Notes: generated by a model from the letters alone, not told the origin. A DNA stretch of 64,000 nt from Pseudomonas extremaustralis (GCF_900102035.1 NZ_LT629689.1:1240001-1304000), one strand, 5' to 3'; positions 24,057 to 33,533 are shown, numbered from the stretch's first letter. Made by a program: numbers and translations.

Positions 24057-26576
24057 ATGCTTATCTGGTTATTGGTGGGTTTCGCAGCCGCGATAACCCT
24101 GGCGTATCGACAAGCGGCCGCCACCTTGTGGTTGGGCGCTGGCCTGATCTGGTTGACAGTGGGTTACCTGTTGAATGGGGTCGCCGGGTTCGGCGCCACG
24201 GTCGCGGCGCTGTTGGTGGTGCTGCCGGCGCTGTTGATGACGATCAAACCGCTGCGCCGCACGCTGTTGACCAACAAGGCTCTGAGCCTGTTTCGCACGA
24301 TCATGCCCGCGATGTCCGACACCGAGCGCGCGGCCATCGAGTCCGGCACCGTGTGGTGGGACGCCGAGTTGTTCAGCGGCAAGCCCGACTGGCAGCGCTT
24401 GCTGCAAGCCGCACCGGCGCGGCTGAGCGCCGAGGAGCAGGCGTTCCTCGACAATGAAGTGGAAACCCTGTGCGACATCGCCAACGACTGGGAAACCACC
24501 CAAATCTGGCAGGACATGTCGCCCGAGGGCTGGCAGTTCACCAAGGACACCGGGTTTCTCGGCATGATCATTCCCAAGCAATACGGCGGCAAAGGGTTCT
24601 CCCACTACGCCCATTCCCAGGTGGTGATGAAGCTGTCGACCCGCTGCTCGGCGGCGGCGATTTCGGTGATGGTCCCCAATTCCCTCGGCCCGGCGGAGTT
24701 GCTGCTGCATTACGGCACCGACGCCCAACGTGACTATTACCTGCCACGTCTGGCCCGAGGCGAGGACATTCCGTGCTTCGCCCTGACCAGCCCGTATGCC
24801 GGCTCCGATGCCGGCGCGATCCCGGACGTGGGCATCGTCTGCACAGGAATGCACGAAGGCGAGGAGGTGCTGGGCTTTCGCGTGACCTGGGACAAGCGCT
24901 ATATCACCCTCGGCCCGATCGCCACGGTACTCGGCCTGGCATTTCGCGCCGAAGACCCGGACGGCTTGCTCGGCGCGCCCGGCACGCTGGGCATTACCTG
25001 CGCGCTGATTCCCACGTCCCATCCTGGTGTGAACAGCGGTCGGCGTCACTGGCCGCTCAATGCGGTGTTCCAGAACGGCCCGACCACCGGCAAGGATGTG
25101 TTCATCCCGCTGGAATGGGTGATTGGCGGCCGCGAACAAGTTGGCAATGGCTGGCGCATGTTGATGGAATGCCTGGCGGCGGGCCGCGCGATTTCCTTGC
25201 CGTCGGCCAACGTCGGCCTGGGCAAAGTCGCGGTGCGCGGCACCACCGCCTATGCGGCGATGCGTAAGCAGTTCGGCCTGCCGATCGGCAAGTTCGAAGG
25301 CGTGCAGGCCCCGCTGGCGCGCATGGCCGGGCATTTGTATGCCTGCGATGCGGTACGCAAGGTTTCGGTGGCCTCCCTGGATGCGGGGGAGAAACCTTCG
25401 GTGATCTCGGCCATCGCCAAATACCACGTCACCGAGCGGGCGCGGATCATCGTCAACGACGGCATGGACATCGTCGCCGGCAAGGGCATTTGCATGGGCC
25501 CGAACAACTTCCTCGCCCGCGCCTACCAGCAAAGCCCCATCGCCATCACGGTGGAAGGCGCGAACATCATGACGCGCTGCCTGATCATCTTTGGCCAGGG
25601 CCTGATCCGCTGCCATCCCTATGTGTTCCGTGAGATGGAAGCGGCGCGCAATCCGGATCGGCGCAAGGCCCTGGAAGACTTCGACACGGCGATGTTCGGG
25701 CATGTGAGCTTTGTATTGGCCAATACCGTGCGTGCCGCAGTGCATTCGCTGACAGGCGCAAGGCTGATTTCGGTACCGGCCAAGACCGAACCGGCGCTGG
25801 CGTCCTACTATCGCCAGGCCAATCGGCTGTCGGTGGTGCTCGCACTGATCTCGGACATTTCCATGGGCGTGCTGGGCGGTGCCCTCAAGCGCAAGGAAAG
25901 TATCACCGGGCGTTTGGGCGACATTCTCTCGCAGTTGTACATCCTCTCCTGCGTGCTCAAGCGCTTCGAGGACGACGGCCGGCCCCAGGCGGATCTGCCG
26001 TTGGTGCACTGGGCGGCCCAGGATGCGTTGCTGCGCGCCCATGAAGCCCTTGCCGAAGTGCTCGATAACTACCCATCGAAAGCGGCGGCGGCGGTGCTGC
26101 GGGCTTTGAGTTTTCCGTTCGGCATTGCGATGCACAAACCGTCCGATCGCTTGCTGGCGGAAGTGGCCGAGGCGGTGCAGACCCCCGGCGAAACCCGCGA
26201 CCGCTTGCTGGCCGATTCCTATATTCCAAGCCCGGAAATCGACAAGTTGGCCTATGGCGAATTGGGCTTGCGCCTGTTGCCGCAGGTGGCGGTGATCGAG
26301 GCCCGGCTCAAGCCCGCCACCCAACAAGGCCTGCTCGAGCCGATGCCGATCTCTGCCAGTGCCTTTGGTGCCTGGCGCGTCAAGGCCCGGGCACTGGACT
26401 TGATCAGCGACGACGAAGTCGCCTTGCTGGCGCGCTACGTGGAATACGCCGACCACGCCATCCAGGTCGACGACTTCCCGCAGGACTTCGGTTTGCTGGA
26501 GGCGTTGCAGCAACGCCAGCAGGCGCTGGAGCGCACGGCCAAGCGCCGCAGCCCCCAAGGCGAAAACGTAACCTGA
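24057..26576 (+). CDS. fadE: FadE-type long acyl-CoA dehydrogenase
   Basis: 839 residues, like the long FadE form (about 815) and unlike the 380-residue standard acyl-CoA dehydrogenase. A hydrophobic N-terminus (MLIWLLVGFAAAITLAY and a second segment to about 60) probably anchors it to the membrane. The FAD/acyl-CoA dehydrogenase core runs from about 75 to 490 (MIIPKQYGGKGFSHYAHSQV, FALTSPYAGSDAG, NDGMDIVAGKGICMGPNN). The family's long C-terminal domain follows. It catalyses the first step of beta-oxidation. ATG 24057 with GTAGAGG upstream gives the expected N-terminus. Confidence 0.93.
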   Translation: MLIWLLVGFAAAITLAYRQAAATLWLGAGLIWLTVGYLLNGVAGFGATVAALLVVLPALLMTIKPLRRTLLTNKALSLFRTIMPAMSDTERAAIESGTVWWDAELFSGKPDWQRLLQAAPARLSAEEQAFLDNEVETLCDIANDWETTQIWQDMSPEGWQFTKDTGFLGMIIPKQYGGKGFSHYAHSQVVMKLSTRCSAAAISVMVPNSLGPAELLLHYGTDAQRDYYLPRLARGEDIPCFALTSPYAGSDAGAIPDVGIVCTGMHEGEEVLGFRVTWDKRYITLGPIATVLGLAFRAEDPDGLLGAPGTLGITCALIPTSHPGVNSGRRHWPLNAVFQNGPTTGKDVFIPLEWVIGGREQVGNGWRMLMECLAAGRAISLPSANVGLGKVAVRGTTAYAAMRKQFGLPIGKFEGVQAPLARMAGHLYACDAVRKVSVASLDAGEKPSVISAIAKYHVTERARIIVNDGMDIVAGKGICMGPNNFLARAYQQSPIAITVEGANIMTRCLIIFGQGLIRCHPYVFREMEAARNPDRRKALEDFDTAMFGHVSFVLANTVRAAVHSLTGARLISVPAKTEPALASYYRQANRLSVVLALISDISMGVLGGALKRKESITGRLGDILSQLYILSCVLKRFEDDGRPQADLPLVHWAAQDALLRAHEALAEVLDNYPSKAAAAVLRALSFPFGIAMHKPSDRLLAEVAEAVQTPGETRDRLLADSYIPSPEIDKLAYGELGLRLLPQVAVIEARLKPATQQGLLEPMPISASAFGAWRVKARALDLISDDEVALLARYVEYADHAIQVDDFPQDFGLLEALQQRQQALERTAKRRSPQGENVT

Positions 26577-26588
26577 ACCCCTCTCCCT

Positions 26589-26686
26589 GTAGGAGCGAGC
26601 TCGCGCGCGAAAAAACCGAGAGCGCTGCGTAAATCCAGGATGTCCGCGTCATCGTTGACGTTCTTCGCGAGCAAGCTCGCTCCTAC
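26589..26686. repeat. REPIN element
   Basis: Two inverted REP units, GTAGGAGCGAGCTCGCGCGC at 26589 and TCGCGAGCAAGCTCGCTCCT ending at 26684 (then AC), enclose about 55 bases. A close relative lies at 31983-32080. It sits between fadE and the reductase gene and may form a large stem-loop in the mRNA. Confidence 0.9.
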
Positions 26687-26710
26687 AGGTGGTGTGCCAT
26701 AGGAATAGCC

Positions 26711-28054
26711 ATGAGTGATCGCTACCTTTCGTTCGTCAATTCCGCCTGGGGCCGTCGTCTGGCGCAGGCCATCGGTCTGCCGCAACCGTTGCCGTTGCAG
26801 CGCCATCGCAGCGGCCAAGCCGGCCTGGCCAACCCGGTGATCGTCGCCGGGGCAGGGCGCCTGGTCGCGCCGGTGCAGCGGCTCTTCAGCGCCACCGACA
26901 CGGTCAGCGCCACCCCGGCGACCGTCAAGGCGCCGTCCACGCTCAAGGTGCAGGGCGCGGTGTTCGATGCCAGCGGCATGACCGATCTGCCACAGCTGGA
27001 CGCGCTGTACGAATTCTTCCACGCCAATGCCAGACGCCTGGCCCAGCATGCCCGCGTGGTGGTACTGGGCACCGCACCGGAACACTGCGCCGGCTTGCCC
27101 CAGGCCATCGTCCAGCGCGCTCTCGAAGGCCTGGTGCGTTCCCTGGCCAAGGAGCTGCGCCGGGCGATCACCGTGCAGTTGATCTACGTGGCGCCCGGTG
27201 CCGAAGACGCGCTGGACAGCAGCCTGCGTTTCTTCCTGTCACGCCGTTCGGCCTATGTGTCTGGGCAAGTGGTGCGCCTGGAGCCCCCGGTGGACGGGGC
27301 CGTTGCGGTTAACTGGGACAAACCCTTCGCCGGCCGCCGCGCACTGGTCACCGGCGCCTCCCGTGGTATCGGCCTGGCCATCGCCCAAGTGCTGGCGCGG
27401 GACGGTGCCCATGTGGTGTGCGTGGACGTGCCCCAGGCCGAGGCATCGTTGCAGCAGGCGGCCGCCAGTGTCGGCGGTTCGGCGCTGCCGCTGGATATCA
27501 CCGCCGTGGACGCCGCCGCACAGTTGCAGGCCCACGTCAGCCAACACGGCGCCTTCGACGTGGTGGTGCACAACGCCGGGATCACCCGCGACAAAACCAT
27601 CGCCAAGATGAGCGAAACGGCCTGGCGCAGTGTGCTGGCGGTCAACCTCGAAGCGCCGTTGCACCTGAGCACGGCCTTGCTCGACAGCCACGGCTTGAAC
27701 CCCGGCGGGCGCATCGTTTGTGTGTCGTCGATTTCCGGCATCGCCGGCAACCTCGGGCAAAGCAACTACGCCACCTCCAAGGCCGGGGTGATTGGTCTGG
27801 TGCAAGGCCTGGCAGCAAGGGCGGCGGCCCGGCAGGTCACGGTGAATGCGGTGGCGCCAGGGTTTATCGAGACCCAAATGACCGCACACATCCCGCTGAT
27901 GATTCGCGAAGCGGGGCGGCGCATGAATTCGTTGTCCCAGGGTGGCCAGCCGATCGACGTGGCCGAGACCATCGCGTGGCTGGCGCACCCGGCGTCGGGC
28001 GCGGTCAACGGTCAAGTCGTACGGGTGTGCGGGCAAAGCCTGCTGGGAGCCTGA
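26711..28054 (+). CDS. FabG4-like high-molecular-weight 3-oxoacyl reductase
   Basis: 447 residues, the length of mycobacterial FabG4 (about 454) and nearly twice a normal FabG. The first 205 residues are a degenerate nucleotide-binding-like domain. The second half is an active SDR: TGASRGIG (214-221), NAGITRDKTIAKM, and catalytic Ser in VSSISG with YATSK (353-357). It likely reduces or oxidises 3-oxo/3-hydroxyacyl-CoA. It is first of a tightly spaced operon with the MaoC-type hydratase and thiolase, so it probably acts as the hydroxyacyl-CoA dehydrogenase of this beta-oxidation set. Confidence 0.9.
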   Translation: MSDRYLSFVNSAWGRRLAQAIGLPQPLPLQRHRSGQAGLANPVIVAGAGRLVAPVQRLFSATDTVSATPATVKAPSTLKVQGAVFDASGMTDLPQLDALYEFFHANARRLAQHARVVVLGTAPEHCAGLPQAIVQRALEGLVRSLAKELRRAITVQLIYVAPGAEDALDSSLRFFLSRRSAYVSGQVVRLEPPVDGAVAVNWDKPFAGRRALVTGASRGIGLAIAQVLARDGAHVVCVDVPQAEASLQQAAASVGGSALPLDITAVDAAAQLQAHVSQHGAFDVVVHNAGITRDKTIAKMSETAWRSVLAVNLEAPLHLSTALLDSHGLNPGGRIVCVSSISGIAGNLGQSNYATSKAGVIGLVQGLAARAAARQVTVNAVAPGFIETQMTAHIPLMIREAGRRMNSLSQGGQPIDVAETIAWLAHPASGAVNGQVVRVCGQSLLGA

Positions 28055-28057
28055 GCC

Positions 28058-28948
28058 ATGGACTACGTGACGCAGATCATCGACCCACCGCCCTCGCGCA
28101 CACGCCTGCTGCTGGACGGCCTGCGCGCCCTGCGCAAACCTGCGCTCGATGGCGCGCCGGTGTTGCCTCGCCAGCGTCTGGTGCGTTCCGCCGTGGAGCT
28201 GTCGACCGCCGGCATCGCCGCCTATGGTCGTGCCTGCGGGTTCCGGCGAGAGCAGGGCGTGCCGCTGTCCTATCCCCACGTGCTGGCGTTCCCGTTGCAC
28301 CTGATGCTGCTGACCCACCCCAGTTTCCCGTACCCGGCCAGCGGCATGGTGCACCTGGCCAATCGCATCCGGCAGCACCAGCGCCTGCACGAAGGCCAGG
28401 CGTTGCGCCTGGAGGTGTATGCCGAGCGCTGGGTCGCCCATGCCAAGGGCCAGGCGCTCAGCATCGCCACCCGCGCTTACAGTGGCGGCGCCCTGGTGTG
28501 GGAAAGCGACAGCCTGTACCTGCGCCGTGACGTCCACGACCCGGTCGGCGAACCTTGGGACGATGCGCTGGCATTGCAGGACGAGGACCTGTTGCGCACC
28601 CAGCGCTGGGCGCTGCCCGCCGACCTGGGCCGGCGCTTTGCCAGGGTCTCGGGGGATTTCAACCCGATCCACACCTCGGTGCTCGGCGCCCGGCTCTTCG
28701 GTTTTCGCCGCGCCATCGCCCATGGCATGTGGACCCTGGGCCGCGCACTGGCCGCCCAACAACCCCCCGGCGGAGTGGACCAGGCCCAGGCCCATTGCGA
28801 CTTCAAGCTGCCGATTTTACTGCCCGCTCAGGTCGCCCTGTGGAGCCACCCCGTGACCGGCCCGCGCCGCGAGTTCGAAGTGCGCAACCTGGCCGGCGAC
28901 CAACCTCATATGCGCGGGCTATTTATCTGGAACGAGAGCTTTCAATGA
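28058..28948 (+). CDS. MaoC-like acyl-CoA hydratase/dehydratase
   Basis: 296 residues. It is a double-hotdog protein with the hydratase 2 motif in the C-terminal half: FARVSGDFNPIHTS (about 194-207, Asp200 and His205) and GFRRAIAHGMWTLGRALA. The N-terminal hotdog lacks the motif. Enzymes of this kind hydrate trans-2-enoyl-CoA to (R)-3-hydroxyacyl-CoA. Starts three bases after the reductase stop and overlaps the thiolase by four bases (ATGA). Confidence 0.9.
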   Translation: MDYVTQIIDPPPSRTRLLLDGLRALRKPALDGAPVLPRQRLVRSAVELSTAGIAAYGRACGFRREQGVPLSYPHVLAFPLHLMLLTHPSFPYPASGMVHLANRIRQHQRLHEGQALRLEVYAERWVAHAKGQALSIATRAYSGGALVWESDSLYLRRDVHDPVGEPWDDALALQDEDLLRTQRWALPADLGRRFARVSGDFNPIHTSVLGARLFGFRRAIAHGMWTLGRALAAQQPPGGVDQAQAHCDFKLPILLPAQVALWSHPVTGPRREFEVRNLAGDQPHMRGLFIWNESFQ

Positions 28949-30243
28949 GTGACTACAGTTTCAACCCGGCCCCGACCCGCCGCGTAGCGATCATCGGTGG
29001 CAACCGCATTGCGTTTGCCCGTTCCAACACGGCGTACGCCCATGACAGCAACCAGGATCTGCTGGTGGCCGCCCTGCAAGGCCTGATCGACCGCTACAAC
29101 CTGCACGGCCAGCGCCTGGGGGAGTTTGCCGCGGGCGCGGTGATCAAGCATTCGCGGGATTTCAACCTGGCGCGCGAGTCGCTGCTGTCCACCACGCTGT
29201 CCGCGCAAACCCCGGCCTACGACCTGCAACAAGCCTGCGGTACCGGCCTGGAAGCAGCGTTGCTGGTGGCGAATAAAATCGCTCTCGGCCAGATCGAAGT
29301 GGGCATTGCCGGCGGTGCCGACACCACCTCCGACGCGCCCATCGGCCTCAACGAATCCCTACGCCACACCTTGCTCGCCGCCAACCGCGCCAAGTCCACG
29401 GGCGACAAGCTCAAGGCGCTGCTGAAGGTGCGCCCGTCGATGTTCTTCAAGCCACTGCTGCCGCGCAACGGCGAACCGCGCACCGGCTTGTCCATGGGCG
29501 AGCACTGCGAAGAAATGGCCAAGCGCTGGCAAATCAGCCGGCTGGCCCAGGATGAATTGACCCTCACCAGTCACCAGCGTCTGGATGCGGCCTACGCACG
29601 CGGTTTCTTCGATGACCTGGTCAGCCCTTATCGCGGCCTGGCCCGTGACAACAACCTGCGCGCTGACACAAGCCTGGTGAAACTCGCCGGTCTGGCGCCA
29701 GCCTATGACCGCCAGCACGGCACGCTCACGGCAGGCAACTCCACGCCACTGACCGACGGCGCCTCGGTGGTGCTGCTGGCCAGTGAGGCCTGGGCACAGG
29801 AACACGGCTGGCCGGTGCTGGCCTACCTGCGTACCGGCGAAACGGCGGCGGTGAATTTTGTCGACGGCACCGAAGGCTTGCTGATGGCCCCGGCCTACGC
29901 CGTGCCGCGCATGCTCAAACGCGAAGGGTTGAGCCTGGCCGACTTCGATTTCTTCGAGATCCACGAAGCCTTCGCCGCCCAGGTGCTGTGCACGCTCAAG
30001 GCCTGGGAAGACGCCGATTACTGCCGCGAGCGCCTGGGCCTGGACGCGCCGCTGGGGGCCATCGACCGTGCCAGGATGAACGTCAACGGCGGCTCCCTCG
30101 GCAGCGGTCATCCGTTCGCCGCCACCGGTGGCCGGCAATTGGCGACGCTGGCCAAGACCCTCCACGAGAACGGCGGCGGGCGCGGCCTGATCTCCATCTG
30201 CGCGGCGGGCGGGCTGGGCATTACCGCCATCGTCGAAAAATAG
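28945..30243 (+). CDS. FadI-type acetyl-CoA acyltransferase (thiolase)
   Basis: 432 residues, near the length of FadI (436). It shows the thiolase active sites: nucleophile Cys98 in DLQQACGTGLEAA, His in FFEIHEAFAAQ, and the second Cys in SICAAGGLGI near the C-terminus with NVNGGSLGSGHPFAATG before it. It cleaves 3-ketoacyl-CoA to acetyl-CoA and a shortened acyl-CoA. It is coupled to the hydratase by an ATGA overlap. ATG 28945 was chosen over far-upstream in-frame codons that lie inside the hydratase gene. Confidence 0.92.
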   Translation: MSDYSFNPAPTRRVAIIGGNRIAFARSNTAYAHDSNQDLLVAALQGLIDRYNLHGQRLGEFAAGAVIKHSRDFNLARESLLSTTLSAQTPAYDLQQACGTGLEAALLVANKIALGQIEVGIAGGADTTSDAPIGLNESLRHTLLAANRAKSTGDKLKALLKVRPSMFFKPLLPRNGEPRTGLSMGEHCEEMAKRWQISRLAQDELTLTSHQRLDAAYARGFFDDLVSPYRGLARDNNLRADTSLVKLAGLAPAYDRQHGTLTAGNSTPLTDGASVVLLASEAWAQEHGWPVLAYLRTGETAAVNFVDGTEGLLMAPAYAVPRMLKREGLSLADFDFFEIHEAFAAQVLCTLKAWEDADYCRERLGLDAPLGAIDRARMNVNGGSLGSGHPFAATGGRQLATLAKTLHENGGGRGLISICAAGGLGITAIVEK

Positions 30244-30274
30244 CGCTGTCAAAAACAACAACAAGGAAACTGCC

Positions 30275-31978
30275 ATGAACGCTATCACCCAGGAACACGC
30301 CGAACGGATCTGGTTGGACGCTTACCTGCCCGGCGTCCCCGCGGACATCGATGCCGGTATCGAGGACTACCCCTCGTTGCGCGAGGTGTTCATGGAGCAC
30401 CTGGAAAAATTCCGCGAGCGAGTCGCCTACGTCAGCATCGGCACCGAAATGAGCTACGCCGAGTGGCGCGCGCAAGGCATTGCCTTTGCCGCCTGGCTGC
30501 AGGGCCAGGGCGTGCAGAAAGGCGACCGCGTGGCGCTGATGATGCCCAACTGCTTGCAGTACCCGATCTGTCTGCTGGGCACGATTCTGGCCGGTGCGGT
30601 GGTGGTCAATGTCAACCCGCTGTACACCGCCCACGAACTCAAGCATTTGCTCAAGGACAGTGGCGCCGAGACCGTGGTGATCTTCGAGAACTTTGCCCAT
30701 ACCCTGGAAAAAGTCATCGCCGGCAGCCGCGTCAAGCGCGTAGTGGTGGCGGCCATCGGCGACCTGCTCGGGTCCTTCAAGGGCGCTGCAATGAACTTCA
30801 TCCTGCGCCGTGTGCAAAAGCAGGTGCCCCGGTTCAACCTGCCAGGGGCGCTGCGCTTCAATCAGGTGGTGAAGCAAGGCCGCGCCCTGAATCCCTTGGC
30901 GGTGGACATGCACCTGGACGACCTGGCCTTCCTGTAATACACCGGCGGCACCACCGGCGATGCCAAGGGCGTGATGCTCAGCCACCGCAACATCATCGCC
31001 AACCTGCTGCAAGCCAAGGCCTGGGTTGGCGACCAGTTGGACCAGAACCAGCAGGAAACCAACGTCACCTTGCTGCCGCTGTACCACATCTTTTCCCTGA
31101 CGGTGAACTGTCTGATGTTCATGTGCCTGGGCGGGCGCAATATCCTCATCGCCAACCCACGGGACGTGAAACGCGTGCAGATGATCCTGCGCAAGGAACG
31201 CTTCAACGGCATTGCCGGGGTCAATACGCTGTTCAACGGTTTGCTGGAGAACAAAGAGTTCTGTGCGCGGGACTTCTCCGACCTGCGCATGGTCATCGCC
31301 GGTGGCATGGCCACCCACACCGCGGTGGCCAAGCGCTGGAAGGACGTCACCGGGCTGCCGATCATCGAAGGCTATGGCCTGACCGAATGCTCGCCGGTGG
31401 TGAGCATCAGCCCGATCGATATTGCGCGCATGCGCGAGATGGAATTCACCGGCAGCATCGGCGTGCCGTTGCCGTCGACCTGGGTGCGCTTCATGCGCGA
31501 AGACGGCCAGTTGGCCGATATTGGCGAGCAGGGCGAACTGCAAGTGCGCGGTCCCCAAGTGATGCAGGGCTACTGGAAACGCCCGGTGGAGACCGCCGAA
31601 GTGCTGGATGCCCAGGGCTGGCTGTCGACTGGCGATATTGGCGTGATGGACGCGCGCGGCTATATCCGCCTGGTGGACCGCAAGAAGGACCTGATCCTGG
31701 TCTCGGGTTTCAACGTGTACCCCAATGAAATCGAAGACGTGGTGGCGTTGCACCCTGGCGTGGCGGAGGTGGCGGCCATTGGCGTGCCGGACGGTGTGAC
31801 CGGCGAGAAGGTCAAGATTGTGGTGGTGCGCAAGGACCCGGACTTGACCCAGGAACAGCTCCTCGCCCACTGCCGCGAATACCTGACGGGGTACAAAGTG
31901 CCCAGGTACGTGGAGTTTCGCAGCACCGAACTGCCCAAGACCACAGTGGGCAAGGTCCTGCGCCGGGCACTGCGCTGA
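30275..31978 (+). pseudogene. FadD-type long-chain acyl-CoA ligase interrupted by one in-frame stop
   Basis: The frame would encode a 567-residue ligase close in length to FadD. It is open except for TAA at 30935-30937 (codon 221), within [13 protein letters not shown]. In FadD proteins this position is Gln of the LQYTGGTTG AMP-binding motif, so a single CAA to TAA change explains it. The second half is intact in the same frame, with [13 protein letters not shown], the STGDIG and [11 protein letters not shown] motifs and the closing [10 protein letters not shown]. The Asp in the P-loop (usually Val) is a further departure. Recent inactivation, suppression or sequencing error are all possible. 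Confidence 0.9.
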
Positions 31979-31982
31979 CACT

Positions 31983-32080
31983 GTAGGAGCGAGCTCGCTC
32001 GCGAAAAACCCGAGAGCGCCGCGTTTATTCAGAAGGCCCGCGTTATTGTTGAGGCGCTTCGCGAGCAAGCTCGCTCCTAT
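31983..32080. repeat. REPIN element cut at its right edge by an insertion sequence
   Basis: GTAGGAGCGAGCTCGCTCGC at 31983 and the inverted unit CTTCGCGAGCAAGCTCGCTC (from 32057) form the same REPIN family as at 26589. The usual closing CTAC is interrupted: the REP reads GCTCCTA and then the IS begins, while ACAAGG resumes beyond the other IS end near 33516. Confidence 0.85.
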
Positions 32081-32094
32081 GTATGGACTCGCCC

Positions 32095-32331
32095 CCACAT
32101 TCAACCCGCTTTTCAAACATTGTTACCCGGTTGCATCTATGTATCAGGCCTATTCGAGGAAGCCCAAGCAGCTTCTGGCCAACATTGGATCAGCTCGCGA
32201 TATGCCCATTACAGTTAGGCCTCAAGGGCCGGTAGGAGCGCAGGCATCAGTTCGCGACGGTCTGACCAGGGGTCAATGTTCTTTAGCATGGGTTGGAGCG
32301 GCTTAACGCCCCGGTGGCAGAACGCTGTAGA
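32095..32331 (-). ncRNA. Candidate guide (bridge/seek) RNA region of the IS110-type element
   Basis: 237 noncoding bases between the transposase stop and the element's end. In IS1111-type elements the guide RNA is encoded downstream of the transposase. The stretch contains words matching the REP target: GTAGGAGCG (32232-32240), TTCGCGA (32251-32257) and AGCTCGCGA (32192-32200), as expected if the RNA's target loop pairs with both sides of a REP site. RNA boundaries and structure are not resolved here. Confidence 0.45.
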
Positions 32332-33432
32332 TCAGTGACTCATCGTAGCCTCCTGGCTATTGCCTGGTTGGCGACGATAAGTCTGGTCATTTTGAAGGAG
32401 CCGCCAGAGGATGCGCAGGTTGCGGTTGGCCAAACGCACCGCCGCCTCCTTGCGTCCCAGGCGGGATATCCAGCGCTGTAGACGCTGGTCGTCCGGCTGC
32501 TCTGAATCCGGTCGTACCTGTCTTAGAACTGCGTGGGCACCTTGGATCGCCAAGCTGCGCAAGTAAGCATCACCCTGTTTGCTCATCTTGCCCAACCGGA
32601 TCTTCTCGCCACTACTGTGTTGGCTGGGTACCAACCCGAAGTAGGCGGCGAACTGTCGAGCATTGGCGAAGCGTTCAGGCTCGGTTTGCTTGGCCGGTAG
32701 CGCTGTGGCAATGATCGGCCCCACTCCGCGTACCGTCATCAGCCGCTTGGCGGTCTCGTTCTGCTTGGCCGCTGTTTCGAGCCGACCAGTCAACACGTTC
32801 ACGCGTTCGCCCAATTGATCCCATTCTCCTAGCAGCTCGGCGATCAGTTCACGCAGCAAATCGGGTAATGGCTGAGTAGCATCTTCCAGTATTCGAGGGA
32901 CACGTTGGCTGATGGCTGTTTCGCCCTGCGCCATAGAGACCCCTTGCTCCAGCAACAAGCCACGCATCTGATTACCGACCGCCGTACGTCGCCGAATGTA
33001 CCCCTGCCGGGCCCGGTGCAGTGCTTGCATCGCCATCGCCGCTGCGCTCTTGACCGGTACCGCTGATATCGTGCAATCGCGGCCTGCACGCAGGATCGCC
33101 AATGCATCATTGCGATCGTTTTTCGGGCCGCTGCGATGATTGGCAACATGCTGAGCGGGCAGGATGCACACGGGATTGCCCTGCGCTTGCAGCAACCGCG
33201 CCCATGCTTGAGCGCCTGGCCCGGTTTCCACCAGCACCGTCACGCTTGCTGGAAGCTTCTGAAGAAAGGCCTGGAAGGCTTCACGTGACTTGATCCGATC
33301 CTCGAATATCACCTGTCCGAGCGCATCCTCACCGGCCACCTGAAAGACCTTTTTGGCAAGATCTACCGCAACGTTCATGCAGGTAGATACATCGGCTGAC
33401 AAAGACTGGTTGATCGTCGTATGCTTTTTCAT
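32332..33432 (-). CDS. IS110-family transposase
   Basis: 366 residues. The N-terminal RuvC-like DEDD domain begins at MNVAVDLAKKVFQVA with Asp in VAVDLA, and continues with VETGPGAQAW and PKNDRNDALAI. The C-terminal Transposase_20 domain has the helix-hairpin segment LMTVRGVGPIIATAL (about 240-254) and the conserved LVPSQHSSGEKIRLGKMSKQGDAYLRSLAIQGA block with its serines. GAGGGCGAG precedes ATG 33432; a second ATG at 33378 gives a shorter form that begins at the conserved core. The frame is complete, so the element may still be active. Confidence 0.95.
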   Translation of the reverse strand: MKKHTTINQSLSADVSTCMNVAVDLAKKVFQVAGEDALGQVIFEDRIKSREAFQAFLQKLPASVTVLVETGPGAQAWARLLQAQGNPVCILPAQHVANHRSGPKNDRNDALAILRAGRDCTISAVPVKSAAAMAMQALHRARQGYIRRRTAVGNQMRGLLLEQGVSMAQGETAISQRVPRILEDATQPLPDLLRELIAELLGEWDQLGERVNVLTGRLETAAKQNETAKRLMTVRGVGPIIATALPAKQTEPERFANARQFAAYFGLVPSQHSSGEKIRLGKMSKQGDAYLRSLAIQGAHAVLRQVRPDSEQPDDQRLQRWISRLGRKEAAVRLANRNLRILWRLLQNDQTYRRQPGNSQEATMSH

Positions 33433-33533
33433 GGTCTCGCCCTCGCTGTCGTTGGCTTTCTATAAGAATGCCACCGTGGCGCACAGACGCCTCGGCTTGG
33501 GCGAGTCCATTCAATTACAAGGAGGGATTGGTG

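Larger units (their letters stand above)
32080..33515 (-). mobile_element. IS110-family (IS1111-type) insertion sequence
   Basis: A DEDD transposase gene is enclosed by a perfect 12-base inverted repeat, ATGGACTCGCCC at 32083-32094 and GGGCGAGTCCAT at 33499-33510. Subterminal repeats are a feature of the IS1111 subgroup; the total length, about 1.43 kb, is normal. The left end cuts a REPIN and the far side continues it, so the target was a REP sequence, as for some IS110-family elements in Pseudomonas. The terminal few bases outside the repeats are uncertain. Confidence 0.82.

Noticed and set aside
24069..26558. 829-codon open frame antisense to the fadE-type gene
   Set aside because: It mirrors the codon phase of a certain gene in a GC-rich genome; the translation is low in complexity with no domain.
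32307..33481. Inner inverted match CGCCCCGGTGGCA / TGCCACCGTGGCG as ends of the IS
   Set aside because: It lies 12 bases from the transposase stop and leaves no room for the noncoding part of the element. The outer 12-base repeat and the REP junction fit better. GCCACCGTGGC is itself palindromic, so a match is easy by chance.
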